Source: Mycobacterium sp. JS623 (GTDB lineage: Bacteria > Actinomycetota > Actinomycetes > Mycobacteriales > Mycobacteriaceae). From it: DNA of 64,000 bases. The translations under genes were made by a program, and so were the position numbers. The notes beneath the pieces are model-generated. The model did no database searches, had not been told where the DNA came from, and saw nothing but the letters and a program-made list of their open reading frames with translations. Shown one piece after another: positions 35,519 to 43,928 of this stretch; positions within the stretch are counted from its first letter, which is position 1, and each line of letters begins with the position of its first letter. The stretch lies in assembly GCF_000328565.1 (NCBI RefSeq), contig NC_019966.1, positions 1,488,001-1,552,000 of the forward strand, read 5' to 3'.

Positions 35519-37315
35519 CTAGTCGAGTAGCAGCAGGGCCGCCGCCGTCGGCGCGTCCTCGAGCGTTTCCGCGAGATCGTTGAACTCCATGATGTTGTCG
35601 ATCTCGGTACCCATCGCAATGTTGGTGATCTTCTCGAGGAAGATCTCGACGACCACCGGAACCTTGTGCTCGTGGGCCAGTTGTTGCGCCCTCGCCAACG
35701 ACGGGCCGATATCCGCCGGCTCGACCACCTGGATTGCCTTGCAGCCCAAGCCTTCCGCGACACGAAGATGGTCAACGCCGTAGCCCTTCGGAACGTCGCT
35801 GTCGGTCTCCTGCGCGTTGATGTTGTCGAAGCCCAGCGACACGTGATAGTTCATGTCGAAGTTGCGCTGCGCCTGGCGGATCAGTCCGAGGTACGAGTTG
35901 TTCACCACCACATGGACGTAGGGCAGGTTGAACTGCGCGCCGACGGCCAGCTCCTCGATGAGGAACTGGAAGTCGTAGTCGCCCGACAGCCCCACCACGG
36001 TCGCGGTGGGATCGGCGGCGGCGACACCGAGCGCCGCGGGCACGGTCCACCCCAGCGGGCCGGCCTGTCCGCAGTTGATCCAGTTCCGCGGTCCGTACAC
36101 CTGAAGGAACTGCCCGCCGGCGATCTGCGAGAGCCCGATCGCGGTGACGTATCGAACGTCGCGGCCGAACGCGCGGTTCATCTCCTCGTAAACGCGCTGC
36201 GGCTTGATCGGCACGTCGTCGAAGTGGGTCTTGCGGTGCATCGTCTGCTTGCGCTGCCTGCAATCGTCGACCCAGGTGCTCCAATCCGGCAGGGTCCCCG
36301 CCGCGCGGCGCTCCTTCGCGACGGCGACAAACTGCTCGAGCGCCGCCTTCGCATCCGAGACGATCCCGAAATCAGGCGCGAAGACGCGGCCGATCTGGGT
36401 CGGCTCGATGTCGACGTGAACGAACCGTCGTCCCCGCCGGTAGGTATCCAGTCCACCGGTGTGCCGGTTGGCCCACCGGTTACCGATTCCGAGAACGAAG
36501 TCGGAGGCGAGCATGGTCGCATTGCCGTAGCGTTGCGACGTCTGCAGACCGACCATGCCTGCCGCCAGCCGGTGATCGTCCGGAATGGTGCCCCAGCCCA
36601 TAAGCGTCGGCACGACAGGAACATTCAGGATCTCGGCCAACTCGACCAGCAGATCCGAGGCGTCGGCGTTGATGATGCCGCCGCCGGCAACGATCAACGG
36701 CCGCTCGGCGGACACCAGCATGTCGATGGCCTTGTCGGCCTGACCACGCGACGCCGCAGGTTTGTAGACCGGCAGCGGCTGATAGGCCTCGGGGTCGAAA
36801 TCGATCTCGGCAAGCTGAACGTCGATGGGCAGATCGATCAGCACAGGTCCCGGTCGGCCCGACCGCATCAGATGGAAGGCCTGCGCGAAAGCGCCTGGGA
36901 CTTGGCCGGGTTCGAGCACGGTCATCGCCATCTTGGTGACCGGTGCAGCGATCGAGGCGATGTCGACGGCCTGGAAGTCCTCTTTGTGCAGCCTGGCTAC
37001 CGGCGCCTGCCCGGTGATCGCGAGGATCGGAATGGAATCCGCCGAGGCCGAGTACAACCCGGTGATCATGTCGGTGCCCGCAGGGCCCGAGGTGCCGATG
37101 CACACGCCGATGTTGCCCGCCGCGGCGCGGGTGAAGCCCTCGGCCATGTGGCTGGCGGCCTCGACGTGGCGGGCAAGCACATGCTTGATACCGCCGTGTG
37201 CGCGCATCGCCGAGTAGAACGGGTTGATCGCCGCGCCCGGCAGGCCGAATGCCTGAGTGGCGCCCTCGATTTCGAGGATTCTGACCGCCGCGTCGACGGT
37301 TCGCATCCGTGTCAT
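35519..37315 (-). CDS. gcl: Glyoxylate carboligase
   Basis: Gcl (598 residues) is a thiamine-diphosphate enzyme that joins two glyoxylates to tartronate semialdehyde and CO2. The hallmark is Val51 ([15 protein letters not shown]) in place of the catalytic Glu of other ThDP enzymes, exactly as in E. coli Gcl. The ThDP motif GDYDFQF ... [12 protein letters not shown] is intact. Its ATG shares a base with the glxR stop (TGATG). It is the last gene of the hyi-glxR-gcl operon and the committed step for assimilating oxalate-derived glyoxylate. Confidence 0.96.
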   Translation of the reverse strand: MTRMRTVDAAVRILEIEGATQAFGLPGAAINPFYSAMRAHGGIKHVLARHVEAASHMAEGFTRAAAGNIGVCIGTSGPAGTDMITGLYSASADSIPILAITGQAPVARLHKEDFQAVDIASIAAPVTKMAMTVLEPGQVPGAFAQAFHLMRSGRPGPVLIDLPIDVQLAEIDFDPEAYQPLPVYKPAASRGQADKAIDMLVSAERPLIVAGGGIINADASDLLVELAEILNVPVVPTLMGWGTIPDDHRLAAGMVGLQTSQRYGNATMLASDFVLGIGNRWANRHTGGLDTYRRGRRFVHVDIEPTQIGRVFAPDFGIVSDAKAALEQFVAVAKERRAAGTLPDWSTWVDDCRQRKQTMHRKTHFDDVPIKPQRVYEEMNRAFGRDVRYVTAIGLSQIAGGQFLQVYGPRNWINCGQAGPLGWTVPAALGVAAADPTATVVGLSGDYDFQFLIEELAVGAQFNLPYVHVVVNNSYLGLIRQAQRNFDMNYHVSLGFDNINAQETDSDVPKGYGVDHLRVAEGLGCKAIQVVEPADIGPSLARAQQLAHEHKVPVVVEIFLEKITNIAMGTEIDNIMEFNDLAETLEDAPTAAALLLLD

Positions 37316-38196
37316 CAGCTGTCCTTGCCCGAGAGCCGCTCGACGCCCAACAGCAGGGCCGAGTGGTCGAGTCCGCCGTCGCCGTTGGCCATGGCCGACG
37401 CCATGAGTTGTGCGACCAGTGAACCGAGAGGGGTGACCACACCCGCTTCGCGCGCGGCGGCGGTGACGATGCCCATGTCCTTGTGGTGCAGCGCGATTCG
37501 GAAACCGGGATCGAAGTTACGCTCCAGCATCTTCAATGCCTTCTGGTCGAGCACGGCCGAACCGGCCAGCCCGCCGCCCAGCACCTTGACAGCGGCCTCG
37601 ATGTCCACGGCGTAAGCCTTCAGGAACGTGATCGCCTCGGCGAGCAGTTCGATGTTGCCGGCAACGATCAGCTGGTTGGCCGCCTTGACGGTTTGCCCCG
37701 CACCGTTGCCGCCGACGTGCACGATGGTCTTGCCGACCACGTCGAAAATCGGTTTGGCAGCGGCGAAGTCGTCTGCCGAACCACCGACCATGATCGACAG
37801 CGTCGCGTTCTGCGCGCCCGGCTCACCGCCGGACACCGGCGCGTCAAGGATGCGCAGTCCACGCTCGACGCCGCTTTTGGCGAACTCCGCGGTGACATCG
37901 GGCCGGATGGAGGAGAAGTCGATCACCAGCGTGCCGGGCTGGGCGTGGGCGAAGACCCCGTCGTCGCCCAACAAAACGGCCTGCACCTGTGGGGAGTCGG
38001 GCACCATGACCGCGACCACGTCGGCGTCCTTGACGGCCTGTTCGATGGATTCGGCTGCCTTGCCGCCTGCTTCGACGACGGCGGCCGTCCGTTCGGGCGA
38101 CGTGTCGACGCCGACGACGGTGTGGCCGGCATTGATCAGGTGACATGCCATCGGGCTGCCCATGATGCCCAGTCCGATGAAAGCGATTGTGCTCAT
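37315..38196 (-). CDS. glxR: Tartronate semialdehyde reductase
   Basis: This 293-residue beta-hydroxyacid dehydrogenase reduces tartronate semialdehyde to glycerate. The dinucleotide motif is GLGIMG (8-13), the substrate motif [11 protein letters not shown] and the catalytic Lys lies in [11 protein letters not shown]. The ATG at 38196 shares a base with the hyi stop (TAATG). Among family members, the position between hyi and gcl points to GlxR rather than hydroxyisobutyrate dehydrogenase. Confidence 0.94.
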   Translation of the reverse strand: MSTIAFIGLGIMGSPMACHLINAGHTVVGVDTSPERTAAVVEAGGKAAESIEQAVKDADVVAVMVPDSPQVQAVLLGDDGVFAHAQPGTLVIDFSSIRPDVTAEFAKSGVERGLRILDAPVSGGEPGAQNATLSIMVGGSADDFAAAKPIFDVVGKTIVHVGGNGAGQTVKAANQLIVAGNIELLAEAITFLKAYAVDIEAAVKVLGGGLAGSAVLDQKALKMLERNFDPGFRIALHHKDMGIVTAAAREAGVVTPLGSLVAQLMASAMANGDGGLDHSALLLGVERLSGKDS

Positions 38197-39029
38197 TAGA
38201 TCCTCGTTTCTGCTTGTGCGTGCAAGGTGGCGCCGCGCTCTGCTCGCGGCAGCCATTCGAAGGTGTCCGGCTTGGTTGCCTTGTACTCCAGGCCGACGTA
38301 TCCCTGGTAGCCCTGTGCTGCCAACTGCTCGAGGTAAGTGCGCAGCGGGATTTCCCCGGTCCCCGGTTCACCCCGGCCAGGCGCGTCGGCGATTTGTACG
38401 TGGCCGACACGGGGGCCGTAGTCGGTTATCGCGGTGGCGATGTCGTCGCCGTTGACGTGCAGGTGGTAGAAGTCGGCGAGCAACCGCAGGTTGGTCGCGC
38501 CGTGCTGGGCGTGCACCCGGTCGATGACGCGGATGGCATCGGCTGCGGTGAGCAGCGGATACCGGGGTGCACCGCTGACCGGCTCGATCAGGACCGTCGC
38601 CCCGATGCGATCCACTGCGCGTGCGGCGTAGGCGAGGTTCTCTGTGGCGACGTCATCTTGGTTCGCGGGGGAGTAGTCGTCGATGCGATTGCCGTACAGC
38701 GCGTTGAATGCGCGGGTGCCAAGCGTCTCGGCGATTCCGACGGCGACCTCGACGTTGTCCCGAAATGCTTGCGTCAAGGCCGGATTCGACAAGATTCCGC
38801 GATCGCCGGCGGGCATGTCGCCAGCGGCGAAGTTGAGGCCCGTCAGCTGGACACCCGCATCCTGGATGGCCCGGATGAAGGCGGTGACGTCGGCGTCCGG
38901 CGGCGTTGGGGTGTCGAACGGCCACCAGAACTCGACTGCCTCGAAGCCGGCGTTGCGGGCCGCCTGCGGCCGATCCAGAAGTGGCAGATCGGTCAGCAGG
39001 ATCGAGCAGTTGACCGTATAGGCCGTCAT
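38196..39029 (-). CDS. hyi: Hydroxypyruvate isomerase
   Basis: Hyi (277 residues) is a TIM-barrel isomerase that interconverts hydroxypyruvate and tartronate semialdehyde. Metal-site segments are visible at LIEPVSG, LLADFYHLHVNGDD, GHVQIADAPGRGEPGTGEI and LEYKA. GAAAGGA lies before ATG 39029, inside the preceding short frame, whose stop overlaps this ATG (ATGA). It is the first enzyme gene of the operon controlled by adjacent IclR-type and GntR-type sites. Confidence 0.93.
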   Translation of the reverse strand: MTAYTVNCSILLTDLPLLDRPQAARNAGFEAVEFWWPFDTPTPPDADVTAFIRAIQDAGVQLTGLNFAAGDMPAGDRGILSNPALTQAFRDNVEVAVGIAETLGTRAFNALYGNRIDDYSPANQDDVATENLAYAARAVDRIGATVLIEPVSGAPRYPLLTAADAIRVIDRVHAQHGATNLRLLADFYHLHVNGDDIATAITDYGPRVGHVQIADAPGRGEPGTGEIPLRTYLEQLAAQGYQGYVGLEYKATKPDTFEWLPRAERGATLHAQAETRI

Positions 39030-39136
39030 CTCGGCGTTCCTTTCTCGGGGCCCGACGGTGCGCGTGACACCAGGACGTAGCCGGCGGTCGCCCATCCCAG
39101 CGGGAGCATTGCGAGTGCGCCGTACAACGTGGCCAT
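39026..39136 (-). CDS. Putative 36-residue membrane microprotein leading the hyi operon
   Basis: A short frame opens at ATG 39136 with AGGGGAT as ribosome site and ends in a TGA that overlaps the hyi ATG (ATGA). The product is 36 residues with one hydrophobic stretch (LYGALAMLPLGWATAGYVLV) and a short charged tail (SRAPSGPEKGTPR), that is, a single-pass membrane peptide. The gene lies directly after the two operators, so it would be the first gene translated. I do not recognise a family. It may be a real microprotein or a leader whose translation sets hyi expression. Confidence 0.5.
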   Translation of the reverse strand: MATLYGALAMLPLGWATAGYVLVSRAPSGPEKGTPR

Positions 39137-39148
39137 CTCGAATCCCCT

Positions 39149-39165
39149 ATTCCGTATCGTGGAAT
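39149..39165. promoter_or_regulatory. Probable IclR operator before hyi operon
   Basis: ATTCCGTATCGTGGAAT has perfect ATTCC/GGAAT arms in the 17-bp ATTyCG-N5-CGrAAT frame (the inner right-arm C is T here). It lies 12 bases before the microprotein start and two bases from a GntR-type operator. Confidence 0.6.
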
Positions 39166-39167
39166 CT

Positions 39168-39180
39168 GCATACCGTATAC
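39168..39180. promoter_or_regulatory. GCATAC-N-GTATGC operator copy before hyi operon
   Basis: GCATACCGTATAC matches 11 of 12 specified bases. It abuts the IclR-type site, so the glyoxylate operon appears to be under both regulators. Confidence 0.6.
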
Positions 39181-39278
39181 ACAAATCAGTGAACCTGCAC
39201 TACGTCCCTATGTCAAGGGTGAGATCGCACCGCTTGACGGCGGCGGAAGCGAGTGACACGGTCTTCAATGAAAAATAT

Positions 39279-39295
39279 ATTCCGCGATACGAAAT
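39279..39295. promoter_or_regulatory. Probable IclR operator before glxK
   Basis: ATTCCGCGATACGAAAT fits the 17-bp ATTyCG-N5-CGrAAT pattern. It lies 32 bases before the preferred glxK start and 113 bases from the copy serving the divergent hyi operon. Confidence 0.55.
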
Positions 39296-39327
39296 AAATC
39301 CCTATCCCGCAGATGATTGGTGGTCCG

Positions 39328-40467
39328 ATGGCTGGCCATGTGGTGATCGCGCCCGACAAGTTCAAGGGCTCACTGACGGCAGCTGAGGCCGCCGAGGCGA
39401 TATCAATGGGCCTCAGACGAGGCGACCCAACGCTGACGACGGTGCACTGTCCGATTGCCGACGGCGGAGATGGCACGCTCGGCACCGTCTTGGCGGCCGG
39501 GTTCGAGCGGATCCCGGTCTATGCCAAGGGGCCGACGGGTCAGATTGTGCACACCGCGTACGCGCGTAGCGGCAAGGCTGCCGTCGTCGAAATGGCGGAA
39601 ATCTGTGGCCTGCAACGGCTTCCCGGCGGCACGCCTGCTCCAATGACGGCTTCCAGTCGTGGCCTCGGCGAAGTAGTTGTGCAGGCCCTTGATCATGGCT
39701 GCCGCGACATCATCATCGGCGTCGGGGGCAGTGCGAGTACTGACGGAGGCGCAGGGTTTCTCACGGCCCTTGGCGCGACCGTGCGCAATCAGCACGGGAT
39801 ACGCCTGCAGGCAGGCACACCCGTCGGCGAGGCAGCCCACCTGGACCTCACCGCGCTGCATCCCGACATCGCCTGTGCCTCTTTCATTCTCGCTTCTGAC
39901 GTCGACAACCCGCTGTACGGTCCGCTTGGCGCCGCGAGCGTCTATGCGCCGCAGAAGGGAGCCAGCCCGGATCAGGTTCTCGAGCTCGACCGCGGCCTTC
40001 GGCGCTGGGCGGACATTGTCGAGCGCGAAACGGAAGTGGACTATCGAACCGCCGCAGGTGCAGGCGCCGCCGGCGGCGTCGGCTTTGCGGCGCTGGCCGT
40101 ACTCGGCGCGCAGATGCAACCAGGCATCGACGTCATCATCGACCGCATCGAGCTGGACAGCCATCTGCTGGGTGCGTGCGCGGTCGTCACCGGCGAGGGG
40201 TCACTGGATCGACAGTCGTTGCGCGGCAAGGCCGCAATTGGCGTGTGTCGGCGGGCTAGCACGCACGGCATCCCGACCTTCGCCATCGCAGGCGTGTCCG
40301 CGCTGACGCCCGCCGAGGCCAACGCCGCGGGCTTCGCAGGCGTCTACGCGCTCAGCGACTTGGAGCCCGACCCAGCGCGGTCGATGAGCCACGCGGCTGA
40401 GCTGCTCGCCAAGGTCGGAGAACGGCTCGCACCCGCACTCGGCCGGTCCATTGGCTCTTCGCGCTAG
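39328..40467 (+). CDS. glxK: Glycerate kinase
   Basis: This 379-residue type 1 glycerate kinase phosphorylates glycerate (2-phosphoglycerate in GlxK/GarK enzymes). Landmarks are VVIAPDKFKGSLTAAEAA, IADGGDGT, GGSASTDGGAGFL, the VDNPLYGP segment and VTGEGSLDRQSLRGK. The start at 39328 begins directly with the conserved strand; an ATG at 39313 is also in frame. It is divergent from hyi and carries an IclR-type site, completing glyoxylate to phosphoglycerate. Its last codons form the first unit of a 32-bp tandem repeat. Confidence 0.94.
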   Translation: MAGHVVIAPDKFKGSLTAAEAAEAISMGLRRGDPTLTTVHCPIADGGDGTLGTVLAAGFERIPVYAKGPTGQIVHTAYARSGKAAVVEMAEICGLQRLPGGTPAPMTASSRGLGEVVVQALDHGCRDIIIGVGGSASTDGGAGFLTALGATVRNQHGIRLQAGTPVGEAAHLDLTALHPDIACASFILASDVDNPLYGPLGAASVYAPQKGASPDQVLELDRGLRRWADIVERETEVDYRTAAGAGAAGGVGFAALAVLGAQMQPGIDVIIDRIELDSHLLGACAVVTGEGSLDRQSLRGKAAIGVCRRASTHGIPTFAIAGVSALTPAEANAAGFAGVYALSDLEPDPARSMSHAAELLAKVGERLAPALGRSIGSSR

Positions 40468-40540
40468 CACTCAGCGGGTCCATTGGCTCTTCGCGCTAGC
40501 GCTCAGCGGGTCCATTGGCTCTTCGCGCGAGCGCTCATCG
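40445..40540. repeat. Three tandem 32-bp repeats at the glxK/qor junction
   Basis: The units start at 40445, 40477 and 40509. Units 1 and 2 differ at one base, units 2 and 3 at two. Each contains the dyad GCGCTAGCGC or a one-base variant. The first unit encodes the last eight codons and stop of glxK, and the third contains the stop of the convergent oxidoreductase gene. The core CTCTTCGCGC/AGCGCTCA may be a dispersed element. Confidence 0.9.
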
Positions 40541-41509
40541 CACCTTGACGACGACCTTGCCCTTCGCCGTCCGGTCCTCCAGCGATGCGATCGCGTCGGC
40601 GGCACGCTCGAGCGGATAGACGATCGGTTCCGGTGCCGAAACCTTGCCCGACGCCAGCAGCGGCTCCAGCTCGGCCCACTGCTCGCCCAGGTAGCCCGGA
40701 TGAGTCAGGCTCCAGGCACCCCAGCCGACGCCGACCGCATCGACGTTGTTCAGCAGCAGCCGGTTGACCTTCACCGTTGGGATGTCACCGCCGGTGAAGC
40801 CGATGACCAGCAGCCGCCCGCCTGGCGCCAACGACCGCAACGAGTCCGTGAACCGATCGCCACCCACCGGGTCGACGACGATGTCGACGCCCCGTCCGCC
40901 GGTCAACTCCGTGACGGCGTCCTTGAACCCGTCGGCCAGCACCACGTCCGATGCTCCGGCCGCCTTCGCGATCGCGATCTTGTCCTCGGTGCTCACCACC
41001 GCGATCGTGCGCGACGCGCCCCACGCCGGCGCAAGCCGCAGCGTCGACGTGCCAATGCCGCCCGCTGCACCGTGCACCAGTACCGTCTCGCCTTCAGCCA
41101 GCCGACCGCGCGTTCGCAGCGCGTGATGCATGGTGAGGTCGTTGAACAGCAACCCGGCACCTGCCTCGAACGACACCGCGTCCGGCAGCTTGAAAACTCG
41201 ATCCGGTTGTAACGCAACGACTTCCGCCATCGCGCCGCAGAGCATGGTCAGTGCAGCGACCCGATCACCCGCCGCCACGTGTGCGCCATCCGGCGCACTG
41301 CGCACCACGCCCGCGATCTCGGCGCCGGGCGTGTAGGGCAACTCGGGCTTGTACTGGTAGAGCCCCCGCGATTGCAGGGCGTCGGGAAACGCCACGCCCG
41401 CGGCGTAGACGTCGATGAGGACCTCGCCATCGCCGGCACTGGGCTCGTCTACCTCGACGATCTTGGCGGCCTGGGGCCCGTCGAGCTGGGCAATCTGAAT
41501 CGCGCGCAT
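40535..41509 (-). CDS. Zinc-less quinone oxidoreductase-like MDR enzyme
   Basis: This 324-residue NADPH:quinone oxidoreductase-like protein of the medium-chain dehydrogenase superfamily has the catalytic GroES-like half (about 1-120), the nucleotide motif HGAAGGIG (about 145-152) and DIVVDPVGGDRF. The structural-zinc cysteines are absent. The start at 41509 begins the conserved MRAIQIAQLDG; longer frames are not credible. It is convergent with glxK and divergent from a hydrolase, and I see no link to oxalate metabolism. Confidence 0.88.
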   Translation of the reverse strand: MRAIQIAQLDGPQAAKIVEVDEPSAGDGEVLIDVYAAGVAFPDALQSRGLYQYKPELPYTPGAEIAGVVRSAPDGAHVAAGDRVAALTMLCGAMAEVVALQPDRVFKLPDAVSFEAGAGLLFNDLTMHHALRTRGRLAEGETVLVHGAAGGIGTSTLRLAPAWGASRTIAVVSTEDKIAIAKAAGASDVVLADGFKDAVTELTGGRGVDIVVDPVGGDRFTDSLRSLAPGGRLLVIGFTGGDIPTVKVNRLLLNNVDAVGVGWGAWSLTHPGYLGEQWAELEPLLASGKVSAPEPIVYPLERAADAIASLEDRTAKGKVVVKVR

Positions 41510-41597
41510 CGCATCATTTAACTCCTGCGCCGATCGCGCCCAACCGACCGGTAGGCTGGTATTGACGGCAGCGTTGCCGAACTCGATGGGAGCACGC

Positions 41598-42560
41598 ATG
41601 GGACGTGGCCAGGAGGCCGGTTCGCCGGCCAGAAAATTCGCCGCGGCCGAGGCATTGCCTAAGGGCCGCGTCGTTCCTGTTCGGTCCAAGGACGGCATCC
41701 GCCTGCACACCGAGGTATTCGGACCCGAGGACGGCTACCCGATCGTCCTCGCGCACGGCATCACCTGCGCCCTACGGGTATGGGCCTACCAGATCGCGGA
41801 CCTGTCGACCGACTACCGCGTCATCGCGTTCGACCATCGCGGCCACGGCAAAAGCGCTGTGCCGGCCCGCCGCCACCGCTACAGCCTCGACATCCTGGCG
41901 AGCGATCTCGACTCCTTGCTGGAGGCGACGTTGTCGTCGGGCGAGCGCGCAGTCATCGCCGGCCACTCCATGGGCGGCATCGCGATCACGTCATGGGCCG
42001 ACCGCTATCCCGACCGGGTGCTGCATCGTGCCGACGCGGTTGCGCTGATCAACACCACCACAGGCGACCTACTGCGCAATGTTCGATTCATGCCGATGCC
42101 CCCGCCGTTGGCCGATGTCAGGGTTCGTGCGGCAGGCACTCTGCTCAAAACCTTTGGTGCCGCACCACTTCTGCGTGCGGTGGATCGGCCGAGCCGTCGG
42201 TTTGTCTCGACGATTGCGGTGGGTCGCGACGCCGATCCCGCCGTCGCCGATTTCATCTACGAATTGTTCACCTCGACGCCGCCCGCCGGGCGTGGCGGCT
42301 GGGCGCGCACACTCGTCGACGCGCTGGGTCCCGACCACATCGGGCTGACCAACCTGACCGTGCCGACGTTAGTGATCGGAAGCACGAAAGACCGTCTACT
42401 GCCGATGGTTTCATCGCGGCACATCGCGAAGATGGTGCCCAACTTGGCGTCCTTCGTCGAGCTACCCGGCGGGCACTGCGCAATCGTCGAGCGTCCCGAC
42501 GACGTCAACAAGCATCTGCGGATGCTGATCGAGTCGGTGGCCCGGCAGCGCAGCGCCTAA
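41598..42560 (+). CDS. Alpha/beta hydrolase
   Basis: This 320-residue alpha/beta hydrolase has nucleophile Ser124 in GHSMGG, an oxyanion region at [12 protein letters not shown] and catalytic His293 in PGGHCAIVE; the acid is probably the Asp in [12 protein letters not shown] 41598 follows GGGAGCACGC; nearby upstream ATGs are possible. Its stop overlaps the stop of the convergent amine oxidase by four bases. An esterase, lipase or epoxide-type substrate cannot be assigned. Confidence 0.87.
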   Translation: MGRGQEAGSPARKFAAAEALPKGRVVPVRSKDGIRLHTEVFGPEDGYPIVLAHGITCALRVWAYQIADLSTDYRVIAFDHRGHGKSAVPARRHRYSLDILASDLDSLLEATLSSGERAVIAGHSMGGIAITSWADRYPDRVLHRADAVALINTTTGDLLRNVRFMPMPPPLADVRVRAAGTLLKTFGAAPLLRAVDRPSRRFVSTIAVGRDADPAVADFIYELFTSTPPAGRGGWARTLVDALGPDHIGLTNLTVPTLVIGSTKDRLLPMVSSRHIAKMVPNLASFVELPGGHCAIVERPDDVNKHLRMLIESVARQRSA

Positions 42561-43909
42561 CCGGTCAGCGCCCGATGCACCTCGTCGGCCGCTCGCTTAC
42601 CCGAACGCACCGCGCCATCGAGAAACCCGGTCCATTCGTCGGCGGTCTCCGTGCCTGCCCAGAAAATGCCATCGACCGGCTTGCGCAGCCACGGCCCGTA
42701 CGTCGTCCATGACACTGGTGGAACCGCGGCCGTCGGGCCGCCGGGCGCGAATTCCTCTGTGCCCCAGCAATGGTCGAGATAGTCGATCGGCTGTCGTGCC
42801 TCGTCACCGAACAGCGCCGCGAAGCCGTCCAGCGCCTGCGCGCGCCGCTGGTCGGGAGGGAGTGGGTCGAATGCCCGCGCGTCGGTGAAGCCGAGCAGGA
42901 TGCCCGGCCCGGCGTCGCTCGGGCTGACGTCGAAGGTGATGAACACGGGTCCCTCGTCGGACAGCGCCTCACCGGAGCAGCCGTTGGTCCGCCAGAACGG
43001 CGTCTCGTAGGCGGCGTACGCCTTGCTCAAGTTGCCTTGTGGCCAGTGCTCCGTGAGCTTTTCGTACTCGGGCGCAAGAGGCGGGTCGAACGCGATACCT
43101 GCCCGATGCTGCGGGGGGACCGCCACGATGACGGCGTTAGCGGCGACGTCGCCACAATCGGAGCCGACGATCAGCGTGCCGTCGGAGCGCCGCTCGATGC
43201 TGTGCACGACCGCGTTCAATACCACGCGGTCGCCGAGCTCGTTGGCGATCCGCAGCGCAATCTGTTGCGTGCCACCGGGAAAGCGGTCCTGCTGGGCGCC
43301 GCCCTCGACGTCGAGCATCCTGCCGAGCCCACCCGCCGCCTTGATGTAACGGGTCGCGTGCAACATCGACACTTCCTCGGGCTCACAGCCCCACGTCACG
43401 CGCGACATGATCGCCATCAGATTCCGCGTCGACGCGGACGCATGCACATAGCGCAGCCATTCGTCGAGCGTCTTGGAATCGAGGATCTCCGCGATCGACG
43501 ACGTCCACGGCTTGTCCACCGGCACCCGCCTGCAGACGCGTTCGAACCGCCACTGAATCCGCGACACGTCGAGCAACTCGATGATCGACAGCTTCGGAAT
43601 GGTGCTGCGGTACGACCGGACCTTGCCGTGCCACCGGATCAGATTCTTGCCGCGGCTGTACGTCCGCACCATCTCACAACCCAATTCCTTCGCCAGCGCG
43701 ATCACGGCGTCCTGGGTTGGCCCGACGAACGTTCCGCCGAGATCGACCGGCGTATCCGCGATCCTCGCCGTCGACGAACGTCCCCCGACGCGATCCCGGC
43801 CTTCGAGTACCACGACGTCGTGCCCGAGCCGCACCAGGTCACGGGCGGCCGACAGCCCCGCGAACCCGGCACCCACGACGACGACGTCGACTTTGGGTGG
43901 AATGCTCAC
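42557..43909 (-). CDS. aofH: Flavin-containing monoamine oxidase
   Basis: This 450-residue FAD-dependent amine oxidase resembles M. tuberculosis AofH (Rv3170). The N-terminal FAD motif [16 protein letters not shown] is followed by GRDRVGGRS. The C-terminal FAD-binding region has [26 protein letters not shown]. It would oxidise amines to imines with H2O2. The ATG lies only 19 bp from the divergent neighbour's start, so both mRNAs may be leaderless. Confidence 0.9.
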   Translation of the reverse strand: MSIPPKVDVVVVGAGFAGLSAARDLVRLGHDVVVLEGRDRVGGRSSTARIADTPVDLGGTFVGPTQDAVIALAKELGCEMVRTYSRGKNLIRWHGKVRSYRSTIPKLSIIELLDVSRIQWRFERVCRRVPVDKPWTSSIAEILDSKTLDEWLRYVHASASTRNLMAIMSRVTWGCEPEEVSMLHATRYIKAAGGLGRMLDVEGGAQQDRFPGGTQQIALRIANELGDRVVLNAVVHSIERRSDGTLIVGSDCGDVAANAVIVAVPPQHRAGIAFDPPLAPEYEKLTEHWPQGNLSKAYAAYETPFWRTNGCSGEALSDEGPVFITFDVSPSDAGPGILLGFTDARAFDPLPPDQRRAQALDGFAALFGDEARQPIDYLDHCWGTEEFAPGGPTAAVPPVSWTTYGPWLRKPVDGIFWAGTETADEWTGFLDGAVRSGKRAADEVHRALTG

Positions 43910-43928
43910 GCCACTAGGCTCTCACGTC

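Noticed and set aside
35666..37615. A 649-codon open frame antisense to gcl and glxR
   Set aside because: Composition is Arg/Gly/Val/His-rich low-information sequence typical of GC-rich antisense frames, while gcl and glxR are well supported by motifs.
4597..40467. The oxalate locus as a recent mobile island
   Set aside because: No integrase, IS, tRNA junction or composition shift was visible; only the HNH repeat gene hints at rearrangement.
40445..40540. CRISPR-like repeats
   Set aside because: The units are contiguous with no spacers.
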